The notes under the pieces are model-generated. The model was not told the origin of the DNA. It searched no databases and worked only from the letters and a program-made list of their open reading frames with translations. This document shows, piece after piece, positions 20,194-27,797 of a stretch of DNA of 64,000 nt (position 1 is its first letter; the number at the start of each line of letters is the position of its first letter). The translations under genes were made by a program, and so were the position numbers. The stretch is from contig NZ_VSIY01000004.1 of the NCBI RefSeq assembly GCF_008086115.1, forward strand, positions 620,001-684,000, written 5' to 3'. The stretch comes from Maritimibacter fusiformis (lineage in GTDB: Bacteria; Pseudomonadota; Alphaproteobacteria; Rhodobacterales; Rhodobacteraceae).

Positions 20194-20204
20194 TGCTTTG
20201 TCCC

Positions 20205-20960
20205 TTACGCCGATTCGCCGAGATAGGCTTCTTTCACCTTCGGATGGCCCTTGATCCTTTCGGGCGTATCCTCGACCAGCGGCGTGCCCTGGGCCAGCAC
20301 GGTGATCCGGTCGGCCAGCGAGAACACGACGTGCATGTCGTGTTCGATGATCACCATGGTGATGTCGCGCTTCTGGTTGATCTCTTTCAGCAGCGCGATG
20401 GTGTTGTTGGTGTCGGCCCGCGCCATGCCCGCGGTCGGCTCGTCCAGCAGCAGAAGCTGGGGGTCCTGCGACAGGCACATCGCCATTTCCAGCCGCCGCT
20501 TGTCGCCGCGCGACATCGAGGCCGCATGCATGTTGCGCTTGTCCAGCATGTTCACGTCTTCCAGCACCTGCTCGGCATGTTCGACGATGTCGGCCTCATG
20601 CGCCACGGTGCGGAAGGCGTGCAGCCGGAACGCCCCGTCGCGCTTGGCGAAACATGAGATCATCACGTTTTCCATCACTGTCAGGTCGCCGAAGATCTCG
20701 GGCGTCTGGAACACCCGGCTGATGCCCATCTGGTTGATCTCGTGCGGCTTGCGCCCCAGCACCGACTGGCCGTTGAACATCACGCTGCCGGTGTCCGGGA
20801 TCAGCTTGCCGACGAACACGTTCAGTAGCGTCGACTTGCCGGCGCCGTTCGGGCCGATGATGGCGTGCACGCTGTGTTCCGCGACCGAGAGGTTCACGTC
20901 CGACAGCGCCTGCAGGCCACCGAAGCGCTTGCCCACGCCTTTGACTTCAAGGATTCCCAT
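20205..20960 (-). CDS. livG: branched-chain-type ABC importer ATPase (LivG-like)
   Basis: 251 residues. Walker A GPNGAGKSTLLNVFVG, Q-loop region ISRVFQTPEIFGDLTVMENV, signature MSRGDKRRLEMAMCL (an R-G-D variant of LSGGQ), Walker B LLLLDEPTAGMAR, and IIEHDMHVVFSLADRITVL. The signature differs from canonical LSGGQ/LSYGQ as MSRGDKRRLE, a form seen in urea/amide-type members. It forms the ATPase pair with LivF and follows livM by 14 bases. Confidence 0.93.
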   Translation of the reverse strand: MGILEVKGVGKRFGGLQALSDVNLSVAEHSVHAIIGPNGAGKSTLLNVFVGKLIPDTGSVMFNGQSVLGRKPHEINQMGISRVFQTPEIFGDLTVMENVMISCFAKRDGAFRLHAFRTVAHEADIVEHAEQVLEDVNMLDKRNMHAASMSRGDKRRLEMAMCLSQDPQLLLLDEPTAGMARADTNNTIALLKEINQKRDITMVIIEHDMHVVFSLADRITVLAQGTPLVEDTPERIKGHPKVKEAYLGESA

Positions 20961-20974
20961 TTCTCAGGTTCCTC

Positions 20975-22186
20975 CTACTCGGCCACGTGGGGCGCGGGTT
21001 TGGGTTGATGGGCGGCGTCGTCCTTGCCACCGGACTTCTTGCGGAACATGGCCGCGATGCGCTGACCGCCTTCGACGAGGCCGCCCGGCAGGAACACCAC
21101 CACCAGCATGAACAGCAGGCCAAGCGTCAGGTGCCAGGACTTGCCGACGAAGAAGTGGCTGACGCCGATCAGGAAATCCTCGAGCCCGTCGGGCAGGAAG
21201 CCGAACCAGCCGTGCAGCACGCTGTCGTTGATCTTCGAGAAGATGTTCTCGAAATACTTGATGAACCCGGCGCCGAGGATCGGCCCCATCAGGGTGCCCG
21301 CGCCGCCGAGGATGGTCATCAGGACAACCTCGCCCGAGGCGGTCCACTGCATCCGCTCGGCGCCCGCCAGCGGGTCCATCGCCGCCATCAGGCCACCGGC
21401 CAGACCGGCATACATGCCCGAGATCACGAAGGCCGCCAGCGTGTAGGGGCGCGTGTTGATGCCGGTGTAGTTCAGGCGCGTCTGGTTGGTCTTGATCGCC
21501 CGCAGCATCAGGCCGAACGGCGAGCGGAAGATGCGCAGCGAGACATAGAAGGCGATGATCGCGATGATCGCGGTGAAGTAGTAGCCGTTGTTGAAGGTGA
21601 ACTTCCAGCCGCCGATCACCGGCTCCCAGAAGTTGTCGTTCATCACCCAGCCGAAGAAATGCGGGCTGTTGGCCTCGGTCGCCCCGAGGAGAACCTGCGG
21701 GTCGTTGCCATAGACCTGAAGGCCGGTTTCGCCGTTGGTCAGCGGCGTCAGCACCGAATAGGCCAGGTTATAGGACATCTGCGCGAAGGCCAGCGTCAGG
21801 ATCGAGAAGTAGATGCCCGAGCGCCGGAGCGAGACGTATCCGATCACCACCGCGAACACCGCCGACACCGCGACCGCCAGCGGCAGCCCGTAGACCACGT
21901 TGTAGTCGAGCAGTTTGTACATCCACACCACGGTGTAGGAACCGACGCCGAGGAAGGCCGCGTGGCCGAACGAGAGATAGCCGGTGAGGCCGAAGAGGAT
22001 GTTGAAGCCGATCGCGAAGATGCCGAAGATCGCGAAGCGCTGCATCAGGTCGGGATAGCCCGCGTTGAAGGTCGCCAGCCCCGAGCCTTCGGGGAAGGGC
22101 TGCAGCAGGATCGGTGTCGCCATCGTCAGGAAGATGACGATCAGGAGAAAGCGGGTGTCTTTTCTGGAAAGGCCAAGCAGACGCAT
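20975..22186 (-). CDS. livM: branched-chain-type ABC importer permease (LivM-like)
   Basis: 403 residues with about ten membrane helices; the LivM signature [23 protein letters not shown] is at residues 63-85 and the EAA-like loop [19 protein letters not shown] is in the middle. It has a periplasmic insert around residues 145-190 ([23 protein letters not shown], then [15 protein letters not shown]) and a C-terminal charged tail ([19 protein letters not shown]). It starts four bases after the livH stop, so the two permeases are co-translated. Confidence 0.92.
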   Translation of the reverse strand: MRLLGLSRKDTRFLLIVIFLTMATPILLQPFPEGSGLATFNAGYPDLMQRFAIFGIFAIGFNILFGLTGYLSFGHAAFLGVGSYTVVWMYKLLDYNVVYGLPLAVAVSAVFAVVIGYVSLRRSGIYFSILTLAFAQMSYNLAYSVLTPLTNGETGLQVYGNDPQVLLGATEANSPHFFGWVMNDNFWEPVIGGWKFTFNNGYYFTAIIAIIAFYVSLRIFRSPFGLMLRAIKTNQTRLNYTGINTRPYTLAAFVISGMYAGLAGGLMAAMDPLAGAERMQWTASGEVVLMTILGGAGTLMGPILGAGFIKYFENIFSKINDSVLHGWFGFLPDGLEDFLIGVSHFFVGKSWHLTLGLLFMLVVVFLPGGLVEGGQRIAAMFRKKSGGKDDAAHQPKPAPHVAE

Positions 22187-22190
22187 TGAC

Positions 22191-23222
22191 TTAGTCCTCC
22201 ATCACGCCGGCACGGCCCAACAGGCCCCGCGGACGGGTCAGCAGAATGATGATTGCGACGAGGTAGATGATGACCTGGTCGATACCGGGGACGATCGCCT
22301 TGATCTCGTTCATCGAGGCGAAGCTTTGCAGGATGCCGAGCAGGAAGCCGGCAGCGACCGCGCCGGGCAGCGAGCCCATGCCGCCGACCACGACGACGAC
22401 GAAGCTCAGCACGAGGAAGTCCATCCCCATGTGATAGTTCGGCGCCAGGATCGGGGTGTACATCACCCCGGCGATCCCCGCGACCGCGGCGGCGATCCCG
22501 AACATGATGGTAAAGCGGCGGTCGATGTTGATCCCCAGCAGCTCAACCGTCTCGCGATCCGCCATGCCCGCGCGCACCACCATGCCGAAGGTGGTGAAAC
22601 GCAGGAAGGAGAACACCGCGCCGATCACCACGGCGGCGAAGGCGAAGTAGACCAGCCGCCAGTAGGGGTAGATGATCACGTTCGGGTCGAAGCCGATCAG
22701 CCGTCCGAAATCGAACGAGCCGGTGAAGGCATCCGGCGCACCGGTCTGGATCGGGTTGGCGCCGAAGAAATACTTGATCAGTTCCTGAAGCACGATGGCC
22801 AGGCCGAAGGTCACGAGGATCTGGTCGGCGTGCGGGCGCTTGTAGAAATGCTTGATCAGCCCGCGCTCCATCACGAACCCGACCAGCAGCATCACCGGGA
22901 TCGCCACCAGGATCGCCAGCGGCACCGACCAGTCGATCAGCCATTCGCCCACATCGGGGCCGAACCAGCTGTCGACATAGGGGACGTTCACCTTGAGCGG
23001 GTTGCCGAGAAAGTCGGTCTTGGTCTCGTCGATCTGTTCGAACGACATGCCGAACAGGCGCTGCAAGCTGACCGCGACAAAGGCCCCGATCATGAACAAG
23101 GCGCCATGGGCGAAGTTCACGACCCCGAGCGTGCCGAAAATGAGCGTCAGGCCCAGCGCGATCAGCGCATAGGCCGATCCCTTGTCGAGCCCGTTCAGGA
23201 TTTGAAGAATGATGGCGTCCAT
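22191..23222 (-). CDS. livH: branched-chain-type ABC importer permease (LivH-like)
   Basis: 343 residues, first permease of the importer. The LivH signature is [28 protein letters not shown] at residues 21-48. A periplasmic insert around residues 55-90 ([22 protein letters not shown]) is longer than in E. coli LivH. The ATG at 23222 ([20 protein letters not shown]) is the family start; the frame open to 23309 covers the hairpin region. It lies 104 bases after livK, with a strong stem-loop between. Confidence 0.93.
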   Translation of the reverse strand: MDAIILQILNGLDKGSAYALIALGLTLIFGTLGVVNFAHGALFMIGAFVAVSLQRLFGMSFEQIDETKTDFLGNPLKVNVPYVDSWFGPDVGEWLIDWSVPLAILVAIPVMLLVGFVMERGLIKHFYKRPHADQILVTFGLAIVLQELIKYFFGANPIQTGAPDAFTGSFDFGRLIGFDPNVIIYPYWRLVYFAFAAVVIGAVFSFLRFTTFGMVVRAGMADRETVELLGINIDRRFTIMFGIAAAVAGIAGVMYTPILAPNYHMGMDFLVLSFVVVVVGGMGSLPGAVAAGFLLGILQSFASMNEIKAIVPGIDQVIIYLVAIIILLTRPRGLLGRAGVMED

Positions 23223-23278
23223 GGTCCCCACCCGTGCGTGTTCAGGAAAAGCCGGGTCTGTTGCCCGGTTTCGATGAT

Positions 23279-23307
23279 GGCCGGGCGGGGAAGACCCCCG
23301 CCCGGCC
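23279..23307 (-). other. strong stem-loop between livK and livH
   Basis: A perfect 12-bp stem (GGCCGGGCGGGG / CCCCGCCCGGCC) with an AAGAC loop lies 19 bases after the livK stop on the minus strand and about 57 bases before livH. There is no T-tract. Such hairpins after the binding-protein gene often protect the upstream mRNA segment and give excess binding protein over permease. Confidence 0.75.
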
Positions 23308-23326
23308 ACGGCGTGTCATTCGCCGA

Positions 23327-24676
23327 TCATGCGCCGTCGTTGCACTCGCCCAGCGAGGCCTCGTCGCCACCGAACATCGGGTGGTTCGGCGGGTAGATGA
23401 CCTGGTCGACCGGGGTGACTTCGACGATCTCGAGGTTGTCATACTCGGTGGTCGGGTTCTCGGCCCCCTTCATGACCAGCACGTCCTTGAAGCACTGGTG
23501 GTCCTCGGCGCGATACAGCGTCGGACCGTTGCCCAGCCCGTCGAACTCGAAGCCTTCGAGGGCCTCGACCACGGCGCAGGGGTTGAAGGCGCCGGCGCGG
23601 GTCACGGCGTCGGCATAGAGGATGGTCTGCACATAGCAGGTGTGCGCCGAACCCGACGGCGGACGGCCGAACTTTTCGCCGAACGACTTCACGAAGGCCT
23701 GGGTGCCCTCGTCGGTCAGCTGCCAGTTCCAGTTCATCGACCCGTAGACGCCCTTGATGTTGTCGCCGGCACCGGCGGCCATCAGCTCGGAGTAGAGCGG
23801 CACGACGATCTCGAACTGCTTGCCGTTGGCCATCGCGTCGCGCAGGCCGAACTGCACCGCCTGCGACAGCGAGTTGACCATGTCGCCGCCGTAGTGGTTC
23901 AGGATCAGCACGTCCGCGCCCGACTGAAGCACCGGCGTGATGTAGGACGAGAAGTCGCCCGCGCCGACCGGGGTCAGCACGTTGTTGACGGTCTCCCAGC
24001 CGATCGCCTCGGTCGAGGCCTGGATCGATTCCTGCTGCGTCCAGCCCCAGGTGTAGTCGGCGGTCAGGTGATAGGCGCGACGGTCGGTGCCGTAGACGTT
24101 CTTGAGCACCGGGCCGAGGGCCGCGGCCGACATGTAGGCGTTGAAGAAGTGGCGGAAGCCGTTGGCCTTGCGGTCCTTGCCGGTGGTGTCGTTCGAGTGG
24201 GTCAGACCCGCCATGAACATGATGCCGGCGTCCTGGCACAGGCTCTGCACCGCGACGGCCACGCCCGAGGACGAGCCGCCGTTGATCATCAGGACCCCGT
24301 CCTTTTCGATCATCGACTTGGCCGAGGCGCGCGCCGCGTCCGACTTGGTCTGGGTGTCGCCGGTCACGAACTCGACCTTCTTGCCGAGGATGCCGGTGCC
24401 ATCGAGAACCTTCGACGAGAAGGTGTTCAGCATCCCGCCGTCACCGATCCCGTTGATGTGCTCGACCGCAAGCTCCTGGGCGCGCAGCTCGTCCAGCCCT
24501 TCTTCGGCATAGGGGCCGGTCTGGGGCACGTTGAAACCAAGCTTCACGGTCGAGCCGGTGGGCTCGTTGGTGAAGCCCATGGCGCCAGACGTGAAGATCG
24601 TCGGCAGAGCAAGGCCGGCGCCGGTGGCGGCACCCGTCTTGATCAGCCCACGACGGGTGAAATTGGTCTTGGACAT
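23327..24676 (-). CDS. livK: periplasmic substrate-binding protein of the liv-type importer
   Basis: 449 residues, type I periplasmic binding fold (VKLGFNVPQTGPYAEEGLDELRAQELAVEHING). The N-terminus is a twin-arginine signal (NFTRRGLIKTG, then a hydrophobic Ala/Gly/Leu stretch to about residue 30). It carries many aromatic residues and a late segment TRAGAFNPCAVVEALEGFEF. The sequence is closer to the urea/short-amide (UrtA/AmiC-like) side of the family than to LIV-binding protein, but the ligand cannot be read. First gene of livK-H-M-G-F-acs; the ATG at 24676 follows GGAGGATTT. Confidence 0.88.
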   Translation of the reverse strand: MSKTNFTRRGLIKTGAATGAGLALPTIFTSGAMGFTNEPTGSTVKLGFNVPQTGPYAEEGLDELRAQELAVEHINGIGDGGMLNTFSSKVLDGTGILGKKVEFVTGDTQTKSDAARASAKSMIEKDGVLMINGGSSSGVAVAVQSLCQDAGIMFMAGLTHSNDTTGKDRKANGFRHFFNAYMSAAALGPVLKNVYGTDRRAYHLTADYTWGWTQQESIQASTEAIGWETVNNVLTPVGAGDFSSYITPVLQSGADVLILNHYGGDMVNSLSQAVQFGLRDAMANGKQFEIVVPLYSELMAAGAGDNIKGVYGSMNWNWQLTDEGTQAFVKSFGEKFGRPPSGSAHTCYVQTILYADAVTRAGAFNPCAVVEALEGFEFDGLGNGPTLYRAEDHQCFKDVLVMKGAENPTTEYDNLEIVEVTPVDQVIYPPNHPMFGGDEASLGECNDGA

Positions 24677-24753
24677 GGAAATCCTCCCGTTTTGTGATCC
24701 GGACGCGGCCCTCCTCGCACGCGCCCCGGGCTCTTTACAGAGCTGGCGCAATA

Positions 24754-24779
24754 TTGCGGGCAGACAGAAAATCCCGCAA
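24754..24779. promoter_or_regulatory. inverted repeat TTGCGGG-N12-CCCGCAA upstream of livK
   Basis: Two perfect 7-bp arms separated by 12 bases (arms 24754-24760 and 24773-24779) lie in the divergent region between livK and the XRE regulator. On the livK side this is about 80-100 bases upstream of the ATG, a plausible operator or leader hairpin. Confidence 0.45.
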
Positions 24780-24804
24780 CAACTCCTTCGGGATAAACGA
24801 TTTT

Positions 24805-24816
24805 TTTGTAAACAAA
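24805..24816. promoter_or_regulatory. dyad TTTGT-aa-ACAAA, candidate operator 1
   Basis: A 5+2+5 dyad in an unusually AT-rich stretch of this GC-rich genome, 79 bases upstream of the XRE regulator ATG. Its core TTTGTAAACAAA resembles the second dyad 30 bp downstream (centre to centre). RamB/short-chain-acyl-CoA regulators bind AT-rich TTTGCAAA-like sites, so it may be a binding site of the adjacent regulator. Confidence 0.5.
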
Positions 24817-24834
24817 TGAACAAGTAATGTGCTA

Positions 24835-24847
24835 TTCTTGTAAAGAA
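24835..24847. promoter_or_regulatory. dyad TTCTT-gta-AAGAA, candidate operator 2
   Basis: A 5+3+5 dyad sharing the core TTGTAAA(C/G)AAA with the dyad at 24805. The centres are about 30 bp apart, close to three helical turns, as for cooperative binding of a dimeric repressor/activator. It lies 48 bases upstream of the XRE regulator start. Confidence 0.5.
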
Positions 24848-24894
24848 ATTTTCGCGCACATGCAGAAACCGCATGGAAAACAAAGGGAATCGCG

Positions 24895-26202
24895 ATGGCG
24901 GTCTCGGGACTAACCGGCAGTCGTATCCGCGAGAGGCGCAGCGCCATTGGCCTGCGCCAGGCCGATCTGGCGCGCGCCGTCGGCATCTCGCCGGCCTATC
25001 TCAACCTGATCGAACACAATCGACGCAGAATCGGCGGCAAGCTGCTGGTCGACCTGGCCCGCGAACTGTCGGTCGAGCCGACGCAACTGTCCGAGGGGGC
25101 CGAAGCCGCCGTTCTCAGCCAGTTGCGCGACGCCGCCGCGCGCCTGTCGGGTGCAGCCGCCGGGCAGGCCGCGCCCGAGCTTGACCGGGCCGAAGAACTG
25201 GTCGGGCGGCTGCCGGGCTGGGCCGGGCTGGTCAACGCCCAGGCGCGCCGGATATCCGAGCTTGAACGCCTGGTCGAAACCCTGTCCGACCGCCTGACCC
25301 ATGACCCGCAACTGGCCGCCTCGCTGCACGAGATGCTGTCGTCGGTCACCGCGATCCGCTCGGCCGCCTCGATCCTGACCGAGACCCGCGACATCGACCC
25401 CGACTGGCAGGCCCGGTTCCTGCGCAACGTGCGCGAGGAAAGCCAGCGTCTGTCCGACAGCGCCGAGGGGCTGGTGGCCTATCTCGATACCGGCGGCGAC
25501 ATGACCGAACGGCCCCTGTCGCCCGCCGACGAACTGGCCGCCTTCATCGAGGCCGCCGGCTATCACTTCGCGCCGCTCGAAGAGCCCCGGGGCGGCGAGG
25601 CCGAGATCGAGGCGCTGCTGGAGACCGCCGACACCCTGCGCGACCCCGGCGCCATCGCGATGGCGCGCGACATGCTGGGGCGGTACCTGGCGGACGCGCG
25701 CGCGATGCAGGCCGGGCCGTTCGCCACTTCGCGCACCGCCACCGACGATCCGGGCCGTCTGGCCGAGGCGTTCGGGGTCGGGCCGGACGCGGTTTTGCGC
25801 CGGATCGCCTCGCTGACCGGGGCCGACAGCGGGCTTGTGGCCTGCGATGGTTCGGGGACGCTCACCCTGCGCAAGCCCATCGCCGGGTTTTCGCTGCCGC
25901 GTTTCGGCGCGGCCTGCCCGCTGTGGCCGCTCTACCGCGCGCTGGTGCGCCCGTCGCAGCCGGTCAGCGCGCTGGTCGAGATGCCGGGGCGGGTCGGGCG
26001 GCGGTTTCTGTGTCACGCGATCTGCATGCCGCGCGCCACCACCGGGTTTTCCGCGCCGATGGTGTTCGAGGCGACGATGCTGATCCTGCCCGCCCCCGAC
26101 GCGGGCGGCCCCGCCGACCCGGTCGGAAGCACCTGCCGGATCTGCCCGCGCGAAGGCTGCGCGGCCCGGCGCGAACCGTCGATCATGGGCGACCAGGGAT
26201 GA
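24895..26202 (+). CDS. XRE-type regulator with short-chain fatty acyl-CoA regulator C-terminal domain
   Basis: 435 residues. HTH near the N-terminus: GSRIRERRSAIGLRQADLARAVGISPAYLNLIEHNRRRI. The long middle region contains a coiled helix segment (residues 115-200). The C-terminus holds the PF09856/DUF2083-type domain with GFSLPRFGAACPLWPLYRAL and the Cys motif CRICPREGCAARREPS. Relatives (RamB, MccR/ScfR) sense short-chain acyl-CoA state and control acetate, propionate or ethylmalonyl-CoA genes. It is divergent to livKHMGF-acs, so control of that operon is a likely role (inference). Starts within an AT-rich promoter region. Confidence 0.88.
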   Translation: MAVSGLTGSRIRERRSAIGLRQADLARAVGISPAYLNLIEHNRRRIGGKLLVDLARELSVEPTQLSEGAEAAVLSQLRDAAARLSGAAAGQAAPELDRAEELVGRLPGWAGLVNAQARRISELERLVETLSDRLTHDPQLAASLHEMLSSVTAIRSAASILTETRDIDPDWQARFLRNVREESQRLSDSAEGLVAYLDTGGDMTERPLSPADELAAFIEAAGYHFAPLEEPRGGEAEIEALLETADTLRDPGAIAMARDMLGRYLADARAMQAGPFATSRTATDDPGRLAEAFGVGPDAVLRRIASLTGADSGLVACDGSGTLTLRKPIAGFSLPRFGAACPLWPLYRALVRPSQPVSALVEMPGRVGRRFLCHAICMPRATTGFSAPMVFEATMLILPAPDAGGPADPVGSTCRICPREGCAARREPSIMGDQG

Positions 26203-26246
26203 CTTGAAGCCGGTTTTCGCGCAGAATTCGGGCAGAAAGGACCGCC

Positions 26247-27053
26247 ATGCCGACGCGCCATATCGCCCTGTTCCTCCTTGTCACGTTCGGCTGGAGCTGG
26301 GGGTTCTGGTCCATCCCGATGCTTGATCACCGCGGCGTGCACTTGTCCGACACGTTGATCCGCCTGACCCGCGGCGGAACACCCGCCGCCTGGGGACCGC
26401 TGGTCGGGGCCCTGGTCGTGGCCAGCGTGCGCGGCGGTTTTTCCGGCGTCTGGTCGCTGGCCCGCCGTGCCGGGCGTCTGCGGATCGGCTGGCGCTGGTA
26501 TGCGGTGGTGTTCCTGACCTTTCCGGTTCTGGTCGGCGGATCGGCGGTGATCGCGAGCCTGGCCGGGGTGCCGGCATTCGGCGGCGAGGTCTGGACCCAG
26601 CCGATCGCCATCCCGGTTGCGTTTTTCTACATCCTGTTGCTCGGCGGCCCGTTGCAGGAAGAATTCGGCTGGCGCGGCACGCTGCTCGACCCCTTGCAGG
26701 ACCGGCTCGGCGGGCTTGGCGCGAGCCTCGCGGTGGGGGCGGTCTGGTCGCTTTGGCATGTGCCGCTTTTCTTGTTTCCGAACGACGCCGCACCCTATTA
26801 CGGCAAGCCCTTCTGGGGCCTGCTGGTCACGCTCATGTCGATTTCGGTTCTGTTCACCTGGGTCTGGAACCGCACCGGACGCTCGATCACCGCGGTCCTG
26901 GTGCTGCATGCCATGTTCAACCTGTCGCACTGGCTGTTCCCGGCGCTCGAGAGCGACCTGGCCGGTCTGATCCTGTTCGGCGCGCAGTTCCTTGCGGTCG
27001 GGCTGGTGATCGCGCGCGACGGCGTGTCGCTTGGTCGGCGGGGCGAACCCTGA
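26247..27053 (+). CDS. CPBP-family intramembrane protein
   Basis: 268 residues with about eight membrane helices. The CPBP (ABI/Rce1-like) motifs are present: QEEFGWRG (motif 1, EExxxR), WSLWHVPLFLF (motif 2, with the conserved His) and VLHAMFNLSHW (motif 3, His and Asn). These supply the glutamate and histidine residues of the glutamic-type intramembrane proteases. The bacterial substrate is unknown. It starts 44 bases after the XRE regulator and is followed by a new promoter, so it probably ends that unit. Confidence 0.88.
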   Translation: MPTRHIALFLLVTFGWSWGFWSIPMLDHRGVHLSDTLIRLTRGGTPAAWGPLVGALVVASVRGGFSGVWSLARRAGRLRIGWRWYAVVFLTFPVLVGGSAVIASLAGVPAFGGEVWTQPIAIPVAFFYILLLGGPLQEEFGWRGTLLDPLQDRLGGLGASLAVGAVWSLWHVPLFLFPNDAAPYYGKPFWGLLVTLMSISVLFTWVWNRTGRSITAVLVLHAMFNLSHWLFPALESDLAGLILFGAQFLAVGLVIARDGVSLGRRGEP

Positions 27054-27063
27054 ACACAAGGTT

Positions 27064-27092
27064 TTGACACGCGGCCATGCTTTGGGGATAGT
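27064..27092 (+). promoter_or_regulatory. sigma-70-type promoter for the response regulator operon
   Basis: A perfect TTGACA -35 box (27064-27069), a 17-base spacer and GATAGT as -10 (27087-27092; four of six matches to TATAAT). This predicts a start near 27099 and a leader of about 35 bases to the ATG at 27134. Confidence 0.6.
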
Positions 27093-27133
27093 CGGCGCCA
27101 ACGGTCGTTCGGGAGCGGCCGGAAGGGGAGCAC

Positions 27134-27508
27134 ATGCCGAAAAAGATCGTTGTGGTCGAAGACGAGCCCAACATCACCGAGGCGATCAGTTTCATCCTGA
27201 GCCGCGACGGCTGGGAGGTTTCGACCCACGCCAATGGTGAGACCGCGGCCGAGGCGGTGCGCGCCGCCGCACCCGATGCGGTGGTGCTCGACGTGATGTT
27301 GCCGGGGCGCTCGGGCTACGAGATCCTCCAGGATCTGCGCGCCGACCCGGAGTTCGCCGCGCTGCCGGTCCTGATGCTGACCGCGCGCGGCCAGAAAAAG
27401 GATCGCGACCTGGCCGACCGGCTGGGCGCGACCCGGTTCATGACCAAGCCGTTTTCCAACGCCGAGATGCTGAAAGCCCTGCGCGAAATCGCCGGGGATC
27501 TGGACTAG
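27134..27508 (+). CDS. single-domain CheY-like response regulator
   Basis: 124 residues, a receiver domain without output domain. Acidic pocket E9-D10, phospho-acceptor Asp53 (VVLDVMLPG), Thr83 (LMLTARG) and Lys105 (FMTKPFS) are all present, so phosphorylation should be possible. It opens an operon with a small membrane protein and a transporter-linked histidine kinase, its likely partner. Because there is no DNA-binding domain, it must act through protein contact or pass phosphate on. The orphan FliM/FliN-like protein nearby is one candidate target. Confidence 0.93.
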   Translation: MPKKIVVVEDEPNITEAISFILSRDGWEVSTHANGETAAEAVRAAAPDAVVLDVMLPGRSGYEILQDLRADPEFAALPVLMLTARGQKKDRDLADRLGATRFMTKPFSNAEMLKALREIAGDLD

Positions 27509-27512
27509 GCCG

Positions 27513-27797
27513 ATGGCGGGACGGCGTGACAGGGTCTTTCTAGCCCAGAGCACATACCGTCGCCGCCGGCTGATCGACGCGGTGCGCATGGTGCCGGTGA
27601 TCGGGCTGTTGTTTTTCCTCCTGCCGATCCTGGGATCGGGCGGCGAGACCCGGGCAACCTCGTCGGGCGGTATCTACCTGTTCTCGGTCTGGCTGGTGTT
27701 GATCGTGGTCTCGGCGGTGCTGACCCGGCTTTTGTCGCGCGGCACCCAGGGCGTCGGCTCGGACCCGCGTGAACCCGGCGGCGGGGAGCCGCTCTGA
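27513..27797 (+). CDS. small two-helix membrane protein between response regulator and kinase
   Basis: 94 residues with a basic N-terminus (MAGRRDRVFLAQSTYRRRRLID), two membrane segments (about 26-41 and 52-70) and a Gly/Pro-rich tail. I do not recognise a function. It starts four bases after the response regulator and its stop overlaps the kinase start by one base (TGATG), so it is made together with the pair. It resembles the short subunits found beside SSS-family transporters and may help the transporter half of the kinase. Confidence 0.8.
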   Translation: MAGRRDRVFLAQSTYRRRRLIDAVRMVPVIGLLFFLLPILGSGGETRATSSGGIYLFSVWLVLIVVSAVLTRLLSRGTQGVGSDPREPGGGEPL

